A stretch of 64,000 bases of DNA, taken from assembly GCA_033439265.1 (NCBI GenBank), contig JAVTVX010000012.1, positions 32,304,261 through 32,368,260 of the forward strand, read 5' to 3'. A program made the translations under genes and the position numbers. Shown here piece after piece: positions 11,956 to 25,806 of this stretch. The stretch's first letter is position 1; each line of letters opens with the position of its first letter. Below the pieces are notes generated by a model. The model searched no databases. It was not told where the DNA came from and was given only the letters and a program-made list of their open reading frames with translations. Source of the stretch: Dillenia suffruticosa. Its lineage: Eukaryota > Streptophyta > Magnoliopsida > Dilleniales > Dilleniaceae.

Positions 11956-13710
11956 AGTTTTGCTACTCCTAATCATTTCATTTTTTAAATCAATTCCCAA
12001 AAAATAACGATCATTAAATAGTTACGAGTATCAATACTTATCATATGAAAGAAATTTTTTCTATATAATACATACGGGTTTAGAGTAATCGGCCTAACGA
12101 GGCCTTCTAAGCTAGAAAAATATCGTCAACCTCACTGCGAAAGACAGGTTAAGAGCGTTGGATTAGTTGAATTACTCAACTAGTGCTCATTGTCTAACAA
12201 GAAACTCCAAAAATTGAAAAGCTAAAAAGATTCAACGAGCTTGATTTTGCCTCAAATTATTGTGGCACATTTGTTAATTTATTATATACAATATTTTATG
12301 TAATATTCGATCCATTATATCTTACCTCTTAATTTTAAACCAAAATTAGAAATAAAACAGCAATGAAAAAAAAAAGAATTGGCAAGTGATTTTATTATTA
12401 TTATTATTCGTAGTAGTAAAATTCAGAAGTGAGGCTCTTGAGCTTTTAACCACAAACTATATTTGATCGAAATAATTGGCAAGAGGAAGAAATTCAGTAA
12501 TGAAATGTGAATTAAGATTGTCTATTCGTCAATATTGGGCTATTAAGGAGGTCATTTTTAAAAAATGAACTATGTCTATTCTTTTTTTTTTTTTTGTTAA
12601 ATAGAGAGGATTATACCTGATACCTTTACAAGAGGGAAGAGAGACGATATTAGTCAAATTATAGTTCATTGACCTATGTCTATTCTTCTAACCATTAGTA
12701 GCGATCACTCTTTTGTAGAAAAATGATCGTAGATATGATATGATTATTATTAGATACAGCATAATTATAACTTAATCATCAAACTTCAAGTTTTGAAAAT
12801 AATGAAAAAAGATTTGGGAGAACCAACCCTTAAAATGAGTTTCATAATATTCAAACTGAATTAATCGGGTAAAATTTGAATATCGATGATGAACAAAAAA
12901 AAATTATAACTTAATCATTCAGTTCTCAATGGTTACCACCGATTTTAACGAGGGCGGAGGAAGAAAATTCTTTTGGGGCCCATAAGCTAATAATTAATAT
13001 AATTTAAAAATATAAATATATTTTAAATTTTTCATTTAATTTTAATTTAAAATATTAAAATCATTAAATAACTTATAAAAATTGTGCTCTAATGATTCCT
13101 AAATGACTTAAATTCATCTATAATCAATTTTAAACTAAAAAAAAAAAAAAAAAGTGTTAGATCATGTTCCAAGGAAAGCATGATCTTGGTTAGGAGAGAA
13201 ATCATGTTGTTCTTTAATTCACTTGCAACCTTTTTTCTTCAAAAAAGGAATTAATCATTTTGTCTTTGATTCTGTCTCTTTCTCTCTTTGAGTTTCTAGA
13301 GATAGGAAAAAAAAAATACAAAAGAGGGAAAAAGCCCAAAAATTAAAAATAAAATTATAATTTCCAAAAGTTTTGTGGGCCGAACCTAAAAATTTATCCA
13401 AAACTTTAATTTTCAAAAGTTTCAACTTAGGATGGGGCAAAAGCTTCAGCCACCAAATCACTACCTTTGCTTTTGCATGTCCCATTGATTACTATTTTTC
13501 TTTTCTTTTTTTTTTTTTTTTTTTCTTTTGGCACCTCGGAGTTGATATCTTCACTGATCCTATGAAATGCAAGCTATGATTTCATGGGAGCCGATTTGCA
13601 CCCAAGTGTCGTGCTGAATTGGGATTAGATCATCTATGATACATCTTTTATGAAGACATGTAAAACAAATCCATGGTAATAAGAAAAATATCATATTCTA
13701 ACTGCTTGTA

Positions 13711-13876
13711 CTTTCGGCTTTTTACAGTGAGATTGCCTACTTCGTTTTGTTGTTCATCTCCTCAGGTGCCTTCTCCTACAGAACAGGATTGGAGGAAAGA
13801 AAATTTGAAGCAGCAAAAAATTTTGTCTTATTTACGAAATAAAATTGGCATCAAAATTGTTCCCCAATTTTGTCTT
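13711..13876 (+). repeat. Direct repeat, copy 1 (about 166 bp)
   Basis: Shares the order ggctttttac, gattgcctacttc, ttcatctcctc, gtgccttctcctaca, ggattggaggaaagaaa and ttttgtct with 14314-14479. Identity looks to be about 80 percent by eye. Weaker similarity continues downstream (ccctgcctttccctgtccc). Confidence 0.75.
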
Positions 13877-14313
13877 TTCTTTTCTCCTCTCTCTCTTTCT
13901 AATTACGAGTTCATCCCCTGCCTTTCCCTGTCCCCTATATCTCTCAAATCGTCTCTTTTGTCCCGTATATCTCCCAAAATACCTCTTTATATTAAAATTT
14001 TAAATATAAATTATCTATAAAAATATGAGTGTCAACGATTTAATTAAAGAAATGACTTTAGATATGAATAAGTAGCGTAAAAAAATTCAAACCAACTGAA
14101 TTATTATTATTATTATTATTTTAGTAGTAACAGTTTCTATGATAGTTGATTTTTATTTCTTTATTTTCACTATTTTTATTTTTATTTTTTAGTTTTATCT
14201 TCTCTACTTTTGTTTTTAAATTTTAATTTTATATTTTTTTCCTCTCTCTCCTATATTATTCTCTAAACGGTCGGTCCCGATTTTTTAGTTAATTAGATCA
14301 TTCAAATTTGGCA

Positions 14314-14479
14314 CTTTTGGCTCTTTATTCTAAGATTGCCCACTTCATTTTGTTTTTCATCTCCTCCAGTGCCTTCTCCTATAGAGCGGGATTGGAGGAA
14401 AGAAATATTGAAGAAGCAAAAGATATTCTCCTATTTATGAAATAAAAGTGGCATGAAAATTATTCCCTAATTTTGTCTA
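14314..14479 (+). repeat. Direct repeat, copy 2 (about 166 bp)
   Basis: Second copy, about 600 bp from the first, in the same orientation. Could be an old tandem duplication or the terminal repeats of a small degraded element; no primer-binding site or target duplication was identified. Confidence 0.75.
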
Positions 14480-14899
14480 GCCTTTCCAGTAAATTTCAGA
14501 CACTAAGATGAGTCCGCTTACTTTCCCTTGCCTTTTCCTGTCCCGTATTTTGACCTCCCAAACTGTCTGTTTATCATCCACATTATCAATGATGGTTGAT
14601 CAAGTCAGGGAACTGGGATGGTGACTGAATTGAGTGTCTTTATCATCTATTTTGTGTTAAAATGCATAGTGTGCTTCTAAACTTGATAGACCAGTTTCCA
14701 AGAACTTAATTTTCATAATTCAACATGACATTTTGCACTGGGTTATTGACACTAAAACATTCTGCCAATATAACCGTGGGTTTGAAAGCTGAGTTGATTT
14801 GCTGGTGGAATGCCCAACACATGATGGTGATTATTAGGTCAAAAATGCCAACTTTCCTTCTCTTCCTGAACAATAGTACCTAGTGTGAACATTGTTATA

Positions 14900-18510
<3,611 letters not shown>

Positions 18511-18556
18511 CTTCTGATTTCTTCACAATCTTTCAAGTTAAAGTACAAACTGGATG

Positions 18557-18566
18557 CTTTTATATA
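18557..18566 (-). promoter_or_regulatory. TATA box of the beta-glucosidase gene
   Basis: Reads TATATAAAAG on the minus strand, about 47 bases upstream of the beta-glucosidase ATG. That gives a short 5' leader of roughly 15-20 bases if transcription starts 30 bases downstream. Confidence 0.55.
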
Positions 18567-18612
18567 TTGTAGTGACTTTTGTGTGTCTGTGTGTCTCTCC
18601 TTTGTGCGCGTG

Positions 18613-18613
18613 C

Positions 18614-18646
<33 letters not shown>
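18613..18646. repeat. (TG)n(AG)n compound microsatellite
   Basis: TG units followed directly by AG units, about 50 bases upstream of the predicted TATA box of the beta-glucosidase. Confidence 0.85.
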
Positions 18647-19080
18647 CATAACTAGAGAGAACAAAAAGCAGAAATTCACTCAAATGGGGGGTAATAGTTT
18701 AATATTCCTTACATGGGTAATAGATGTCCTCAAAAGAATCAGGTCCTGCTCCTGTCCCCTGTTGGTGCTCCATTGTGTCTCCCTTTTCCTCTTCTTACTG
18801 ACTTTTTGTTATATTGCTTAAATTTAATATTTTGATTTTAATTTCTTTAATTCAAATAATTCTTAATTTAATTAAAAAACAAATCTCATAAAATTATCGA
18901 CATATGATGGTAAACAAACTACACAAAACTTATTATAATAAAGTATTAAGTTAGGAACTAATATAAACCTAAAACCGGCGATAAAAAAGGGAGAGAATAA
19001 TCAAGCAAGCAATCTTCATGATATATAATCTCGCCTTAAATAAAACGCAGAAGAATAACGGTGACAAGCCAATTAATTTA

Positions 19081-19271
19081 ATTTTTTTTAGTATTTTACC
19101 TATGGTATCCAAAACCATATTCCTATTAATCCGATGCAGGAGTTACAATGACCCAATTAAAGGGATTACCATCCTAGCGTAGTTTACACTGTACCCAAAT
19201 CACGAATCTAATTTAAAAACTTAATTAAATAATTTAACGTTATATTTTATTAAACTAACTTATCGTTGATC
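19081..19271 (-). mobile_element. SINE-like element (dispersed family)
   Basis: T run at 19081-19089, then attaatccgatgcagg, then gtagtttacactgtacccaa, acgaatctaattt and taaactaacttatcgttgat. The order matches the copy at 34597-34780. On the minus strand this is an A-box-like start, a B-box-like middle and an A-rich 3' end. Confidence 0.6.
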
Positions 19272-19686
19272 TAGCGAATTAATTTAATAAGTTATCGATA
19301 TGCTCATCTTTCTTATTTTTTGTAAAGTATGAGAGTTATATGCAATTTTTATGCGAAGAAAAATATTTCTCTCACTCTCTGTTTTATTGAGTTCTCGCTA
19401 AATTGTTCTTTTTTCCTTAAAGTTAACAAATCTATGACTAGATTTAGGATTACAAACGACATCGGTGTTGAAGCAAAAGTTTGTGTTTGAATTTGATGTT
19501 ATAGCTTACCCTTCTAATTTGTTAGATATCAACCAACAATTTGGAACTTACCAAAAACAATTGGACGTCAAAACTTGTCAATTGGCAATTACTAAAAGAG
19601 GATGTTTTGAAACTAATCCAAGCTATGCTATCTTTTTTGTTTTTTCTGTCTTGATCAAGTACTATTTGGATTATCTAACTAATACG

Positions 19687-19734
19687 ATTCGAATATTATA
19701 AGATGTAATTATTCGAATATTATAAGATGTAATT
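19687..19734 (+). repeat. Two tandem 24-bp units
   Basis: The unit attcgaatattataagatgtaatt occurs twice in a row without mismatch. Its sequence resembles the family word gattcaaatatt, so this may be a duplicated scrap of the SINE-like family. Confidence 0.8.
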
Positions 19735-20131
19735 AAAAACCGACTCTCTTAATATCTTTTTTTCATTCCTAATACTCAAACTCGAGAAGTTACGCTATCT
19801 TCAAACTATGAGATAATGATTAATGTGGTTTTCATACCCTCAATTTGGGCCCCCTTTGCTTGTAATTAAGACCTAATTTGTTTATTCAGCCACCACAATT
19901 TGCCTGATTGCATAAAACGGGACTTGACCTTAAATGGGATTCCCTAGTTTTCGAGAGTCAGCTTTAGAGTTGAGGGAAAATCTTACCCAAATGAGATGTT
20001 CTCTTTCTCACCTAAAGAATATGTGCTTCTTCTATCATTTTAGATATCAACATCCCACTTCCTTCTGCTTCATGTTCCAACTTGGACAGAATAAGACATT
20101 AGAATTTTCCTCTTAGATTTTCATTTAATAA

Positions 20132-20312
20132 ATTGATTTAGTAAGATGTGACGTTAAATCTCTTAATTAACATTCTGAATTCGATTCGCAATTTGAGTAT
20201 AGAGTAAATTACGTTAAAATGATAACCTCCTAAATGGATCACTGTAAATTTTAAATCAGATTAATTAGAGTATGATTCTAAATATCGATTGATATAATAC
20301 CAACAAAAAAAA
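20132..20312 (+). mobile_element. SINE-like element (dispersed family), plus orientation
   Basis: Reads gaattcgattcgcaatttga (B-box-like), agtataga, cctcctaaatggatcactgt, aaatcagattaat and aaatatcgattgatataata, then an A run. It is the reverse complement of the copies at 34597-34780 and 48335-48515 and shows the family in the opposite orientation. Confidence 0.6.
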
Positions 20313-20788
20313 TTAGATTATCCCCATTGGGCCATCCGGTACCATTTCCAGTTATATGCAGCTTTCAGCCCTGCCAACTATCGATTTTGCATTCCTTTCA
20401 ACGATCATAGAAGTACCACGTGGGACTTAGCAATGGCATAGGCCATGAAAAGCAGAAGTTTCAAATCATTTAACCGACCATTTAAGACAAAGCTCTTGGC
20501 CTCGAGTTGGATATATTTTGTTCATATTACTTGCCTTCCTAATCAAAAGAACTGGACAATTTCGCAGCATGATTGCAATCCACACATTTTGTTTCTCGTA
20601 GGACTTTTTTTTTCTTGTTTGGGGGGGGGGGGGTGGTGTTACCCTGCTTGGAGCTGGACCCATTCTTTTCAATAGAATAGTGAAACCCAGTTTTCTGAAC
20701 AAGGACAATTATAATGAATGAAGAAAATATGTGATTCCAGACAGCACCAACCTGAGACAACAGATAAAATGGCAGCCCAGCTCCAGGT

Positions 20789-20798
20789 AAAGGTAAAA
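20789..20798 (+). repeat. Target-site duplication of the MULE, left
   Basis: aaaggtaaaa, identical to 21699-21708. Confidence 0.9.
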
Positions 20799-21698
20799 GA
20801 GATAATTACGTAACAAGTCTATGCATTCTAACCCAAATTCATAAATTGATTCTTAAATTTTAAAACGTAATGGTTAAAAACCTAAACTTTAAAAATCATA
20901 ATTTATTAATCTTTCCGTTAATAACAACACTTAACTAACCGTTACGCTTAACGGACCGTTATGTGCAGAGTTGGCTCAAGATAACAAATTATATAGATAT
21001 CATGTTAGAAATTACTAACGTGTCACGTGACACATCAATACCATCACACACAATATTGTTACGTCATCGTTCAAAATTAATAAAATTTAATTTTTTAAAA
21101 TTAATAAAAATTTTATCTTCTCTCTCCTCCCCTCCCCTCCCCTCTCTCTCCTTCCCTCCCCCTTTGAGACATGTACGGCATGGCACCTCCCCTCCTCCAG
21201 GATGGTGACACGTCACTGTCACGAATTCAACCCACAACATAACCTGTCGCAGATGCAACCCATAACAAATAGGGGTTATAGAAGGAATTATTTTTTATCT
21301 GAGTTCATTTAAAAAAAATTAATGGGTATAATTCTATACATATCTCAAAAGAGATGAAAGGTGAGAGAACATAAATTTTTATTAATTTAAAAAAATTAAA
21401 TTTTATTAATTTAGGATGACGACGCGACACTATCATATCAACATTAGTGCTGACGTGGTAATGTTGTGTGATGGTACTAACGTGTCACGTGATACGTCAA
21501 CAATTTCTGACACAGCATCCACATAATCTGTCACCTTAAGACACCTCAGTATATAACGACCAGTTAGACACCGTTACTAATGAAAGGACTAACAAGTTAT
21601 GATTTTTAAAGTTTAGAATCTCAATCGTTGCGTTTTAAAGTTTATAGACTAATTTATGAATTTAAAATAAAGTTCAAGGACTTAGACATAATTATCTC
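20799..21698. mobile_element. Non-autonomous Mutator-like (MULE) foldback element, 900 bp
   Basis: Both ends begin gagataatta reading inward, matching the canonical Mu terminus. Long imperfect inverted repeats run about 150 bp from each end: attcataaatt, taaactttaaaaatcataa and ccgttaataac-type words pair with their complements. Similarity resumes further in around cacgtgacac and aataccatcacacacaatat. Perfect 10-bp direct repeats aaaggtaaaa flank it at 20789-20798 and 21699-21708, the size expected of Mutator-like transposition (9-11 bp). The core is a C/T-rich low-complexity tract. No transposase or captured gene was recognised, so it would have needed trans-acting transposase. Confidence 0.9.
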
Positions 21699-21708
21699 AA
21701 AGGTAAAA
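21699..21708 (+). repeat. Target-site duplication of the MULE, right
   Basis: aaaggtaaaa, identical to 20789-20798. Confidence 0.9.
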
Positions 21709-21750
21709 CAATGAGAAATATTGAACCCAAGTCACATCATGTGGAGTCTG

Positions 21751-23919
21751 TCAGAAAAGCTTGAAAGGGGCCGGTACTGTCTTGAATGGGTTTCCTTCAA
21801 AACAGGCCTACATAACATGCCAGACACATTAAGAGTGCACATTTTTTATCATATTCAGCGCCAAGTGCAACACAAATTCAAAGCAGAAAAATGTGTGCGT
21901 GTAGTGTATGGATGCACTTATGTGTATCTTTCAGTGAGCACTTTTTTTCCCAGGAAGGACATTTGTCATGCATTGTAGTATAAGGAAATTAAAGCAGGGG
22001 AGGAAAAATGATTTAGAAGAAAAAAGAGAGTAAGAAAAGAGAAAACTGGGAAATAAAATTACCAACATTCTACAATATAGTTATAGCCAAACTAACAAAT
22101 TGAAAAGAGTGTGGCATCATCTTCTTTTTCTTTTTGTCTTTTCTGGTAATGAAGAGTGTAGCATCATTGCTAGTAATTTTCAAGACAAAATTTTATGCAA
22201 CCCCACTTCAAACAGATCGTGATCATCTACAAACCTAATTCGCATTTTCAATATTTCAACACATGATTCCTCCGTTTGCAACATACAGTGGTCATCAGTT
22301 CCAATCTTTGGATGAACTATACCTGTCAGAGGAAGTATCCCATGTCTGAGCAAGCTGTTGCATGCACTAGCCTTTGTCAGTTGGACAAATTTTACACCTA
22401 TGTCTCCTACATCCGTAAATGGAGGATATGGTACAGAGCAAGGAGAATAACAAATCAAAGCCCAGGCTATGGTGCTCCACAGGGCTATCTATGAAGGGAT
22501 TTGGAAAAGATGGGGGCAGCCCGAGCAAAATTAGCAAAAGGTGGGATTATCTAGGTGAATAGGAGCCATCTTTGTAAAAGAGAACTTGAGTTGGTTGATC
22601 ACCTGTAATATTATTGTTCATGGAATCATTGCTTTGGGAGATGGCGTTCCCTTTGCTATGTGAAATGGGCACCAACAGAAACTGCACATAGCATTTTGTG
22701 GATGTGGAGAGTAAGGGTCTAAGGTGTTGAATTGAAAGGAGAAAACTTATTTAAATGATTACTCTGGCAACTTTTTAGTCCATGCAGATCCAGGTGGGGA
22801 GAATTCTGGTCTAGAGGATTAACGGACCCCTGTCCATTTTTATAGATTCCTAACATATTTTTTTTCCTAAAAATTTTTGGTCACAAATGTAGATGTAGAA
22901 ACTATTTTAGATTCTCTCAGTACAAGCATCAAAACCTGCGAAGCACAAACACAAACACACCACACAACAACAATGTTGTAATAGTATCATACCGTGCTAT
23001 GTCCATAGACCTCAGTGTCCGTGCAACATAAAACAAACCATGGCAGGAAAAAAAGCACTAATGCTTACTTAATCCCATACGAATCAACAGCATGGGCATA
23101 TGATAATAAGATGCATCGGCATAAAAACTTAAGCTTTAATTAAGGGCAAGTGAGGGAGGGCAGCAATAGAAATAAATTGTATATATATATATAATGTCAA
23201 AAATTATAATCCCAATTGTTGTTTTCACCCCCTAAAAATTATAACTCCTGTTCCCCCGAAATTATAACCCCAAATGCATGTTGTATTTCGTCCTCATAAA
23301 AATTTTTTGGCTTTGCCCCCGGTTCTAAAATTCTAGATTGTTTGAACTATCTCCAAAGGTGCAAGCCATGACCACCAAACTCAACAGTACATGCTATAAT
23401 GAAATTGAATTTCCACCATGAACCAGAGATAGAGGGAGGGAATAATGTCAGTGTTAGGTTCAAATTTCATGGTACCATTATTTGAATTTGCACTCAATAT
23501 TACAGTTTGTCACAAAACCTCATATGGTCTCCAATTTTCTGCCAACTTGAATTATTTAAATTTATGATCAAATACAAAAACCGCAGCTAAATTTACCAAG
23601 TTTTGGTTTCCTCAAAACAAAAATTTCAGGTCCCATTTCTAAGTAGAAGGGAACTATATTGCAATTATATAAGATAAACCACAATTCCTCATGAACATGT
23701 TTTTCCCATTTCAATCATGATCAAAATCCAATCAAATTCAATAAACTCGTGATGTGGGAAAGAGAGAATGAGAGTTACTTGAATGACATCTTCAGCACGA
23801 TCGTTGCAACGATGAGGCCGAGGTTGACGTTTGTCACCATCAGGCGAACCCCATGGACTCTCTCTTCTAGGCACTGGTCTCGGAGTCACTGCTGGTTCTA
23901 TCTCACTCTCACTACCCAT
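21751..23919 (-). CDS. Small conserved plant protein of unknown function, 2 exons, possibly truncated
   Basis: Minus-strand exons 23779-23919 (47 codons) and 21751-21807 (18 codons plus TGA) join in frame 0 with consensus GT-AG. The intron is 1.97 kb. The 65-residue product has an N-terminal Pro/Arg-rich part (PRRESPWGSPDGD), then HRCNDRAEDVIQ and, across the junction, ACFEGNPFKTVPAPFKLF. I recognise this as a conserved plant family without a known role. My recollection is that homologues continue after KLF with a Trp or similar residue and more sequence, so the TGA here may be premature; this is uncertain. No signal peptide or membrane segment. The 5' leader holds a C/G homopolymer next to a CT tract. 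A Mutator-like element lies 42 bp past the stop and may sit in the 3' UTR. Confidence 0.65.
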
Positions 23920-24167
23920 CTCTCTTTCCCTCCTCCCCCCCCCCCCTCTCTCTCTCCGTGTCTGGGTTTAGGCCTTCTCCGTGCTCTGAAGTCTGAACTG
24001 GGAACGGAATCGTCCTCTTGCAAACCTCCTAAATTGTTAGTGGGCTCTGAATTGGGCCCTTTCGTGCTTCTGGTTCCTTGCCCTTTTGGGCCTAGTTTTT
24101 GGGTATTCGCTCCCAAATCTGATTTTTTTTGGGGGGAATATATATATACACGTGTACATATATTTCT

Positions 24168-24336
24168 TTTTTGTTTTCACCGATCAGTATCTAAATTTTA
24201 CCCGACTAATCAGATTTAAATACTATAAAACTTATTAACGGATTGACTCTCTAAAATCTCATTCCTTGATTCCCATAACTCAAACCCGAAACCTATGATT
24301 GAAGGAATATAGTACTCTATTATAACACCGGCAAGA
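24168..24336 (-). mobile_element. SINE-like element (dispersed family)
   Basis: T run, then caccgatcagtatc, ctaatcagatttaaatact, ttaacggattgactctct and cataactcaaacccgaaacc (B-box-like in reverse), then a tail resembling the other copies. Confidence 0.55.
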
Positions 24337-24728
24337 GTTTAATAAATATATATAATGTCAAAACTATGGGCTTTATTCGCCTCAAAATAATTAGGCAAAT
24401 AAGTTTTTTTTTTCTTTGACGGGGTTAGGCAACAATGAGTAACACAAAATTCGAGTTTAGGATTTCAAGCATATACAAGAGTTTCCGTGTAAGTATTTTA
24501 AATCAGTATGGTGAAAATTAATTGTTTCTATAGAACAGAGGAATTTATTTTGTTTCTGACTATATCAAATTCATGATCTTCTTAAGTCACAGACTTTGAT
24601 TCTAAACCATTTACGACATGTGTTTTGCGCTTCTGACTTCTTGGAGGCTCCGCTGCATTTTGGGACTCCACAGATTTATGTAACTTGACCTGATTTAAGT
24701 CACTCATCAAATTTTTTAAGTGTAAGAA

Positions 24729-24921
24729 TTTTTTGTTTTTTTAACGACCGATATTTAAAACTATTTTCTTACTAATTCAATTTAAATATTGTTAAACTTA
24801 ATTTCAAAAAAAAAAAAAAACTCTACTAATATAATCTTTTACATTTTCAAGTTTCGAATCCGAGAGTTGATTAAGGAATTTAATATTTTTACGTATTAGG
24901 TTGATTATCTGTTGGTTAAAC
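24729..24921 (-). mobile_element. SINE-like element (dispersed family)
   Basis: T run, aacgaccgatatttaaaac, ttcaatttaaatattg, then gtttcgaatccgagag (B-box-like in reverse) and attatctgttggttaaacg (A-box-like in reverse). One of the better preserved promoter-box pairs in the family. Confidence 0.6.
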
Positions 24922-25004
24922 GCAATAAACTATAGAACTATAAGATATGAGATAACTCTACCCATTTGATCATATCTGTCATCACTAAAACTTAAACCTA
25001 TTCC

Positions 25005-25259
25005 GTGAGAGAAGCCAATCGACCATATATCCGTCAGGCAATCCCTCCTTATACACTCACAATTCTATATAACAAAGCAGGTCTTGAACAATTCTCTTTG
25101 CATAGCAAGCAAAAATTTGTCGACACAAAATTGCAAATGGAAGGTTTTGAGTTCATGCAAAGGTTGCTCAACGTGCTTCCCCAGCATGCGTTGCTTGTTT
25201 GCCATGCAGGTATGGTTAGAACATATGGGAATGTTGTGAGGAGCTTGAAGCCATTCTAA
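25005..25259 (+). other. Unrecognised 84-codon open frame
   Basis: Open frame on the plus strand from a GTG, with no ATG before residue 47. Visible features are IPPYTLTILYNKAGLEQFS and LLNVLPQHALLVCHAGMVR. No family was recognised with confidence and no splice-linked partner was found. It may be a remnant of a mobile element or chance. Confidence 0.25.
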
Positions 25260-25806
25260 AGGATTAATGTGCCTTTTGCAAGCAAATGAATCCTCAATCG
25301 ACTAAATTTTAACATGTTCATTCTTCATTTCATCATCTCAAAACCTAATTATGGCCGCAAGGCATCACACAGCAAGCCCCCGGACTCGTTTCAGATAATG
25401 CTCCTTCCCCCCCTCCCCCCCCCCCCCAAAAAAAAAAAAAAGATAAAACCACCTGCTCGGCTAATCCAAAAAACATTGCACATATTTGATCGTCAAAAGC
25501 ACACAAGTAAATCAACAAAAAAACCATAGTCTATTATTTTAAATCCTTAATATTGGAAATAAGCATCATCTTGGTCCATATCTGAACACTCCCTAATCTA
25601 CTTAACCAAGAAGTGTAATATACAAGGCTGCTTGTGTAGCAATAAATTATTGTTGCTATTATTATTATTATCTTGCCAAAGAAAATTATGGCACCAAATG
25701 GCTGTTGAACTACTTCCCTCACTGCCATTTCCAGCCAAATTGATCCCAACAGTAGCATCTCCTCGTAGTATACTCTATAGCAATATGAAGCTAAATCCAG
25801 TCTTTT

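Larger units (their letters stand above)
11956..14899. other. Intergenic with degraded repeats
   Basis: AT-rich, with several A and T homopolymers and ATT trinucleotide runs near 12394 and 14101. It holds the duplicated segment reported at 13711 and 14314. No coding region supported; the ORFs here lack family similarity or splice partners. Confidence 0.5.

Noticed and set aside
22180-22458. 92-codon minus-strand open frame
   Set aside because: It lies inside the intron of the small conserved gene, shows no family motif, and no splice partners were found.
25005-25259. Resemblance of LPxxxxxV-G-VRxYGN-type residues to an IS91-like transposase C-terminus
   Set aside because: Only a handful of residues match by eye, there is no ATG near the start and no upstream catalytic domain; left as unrecognised.
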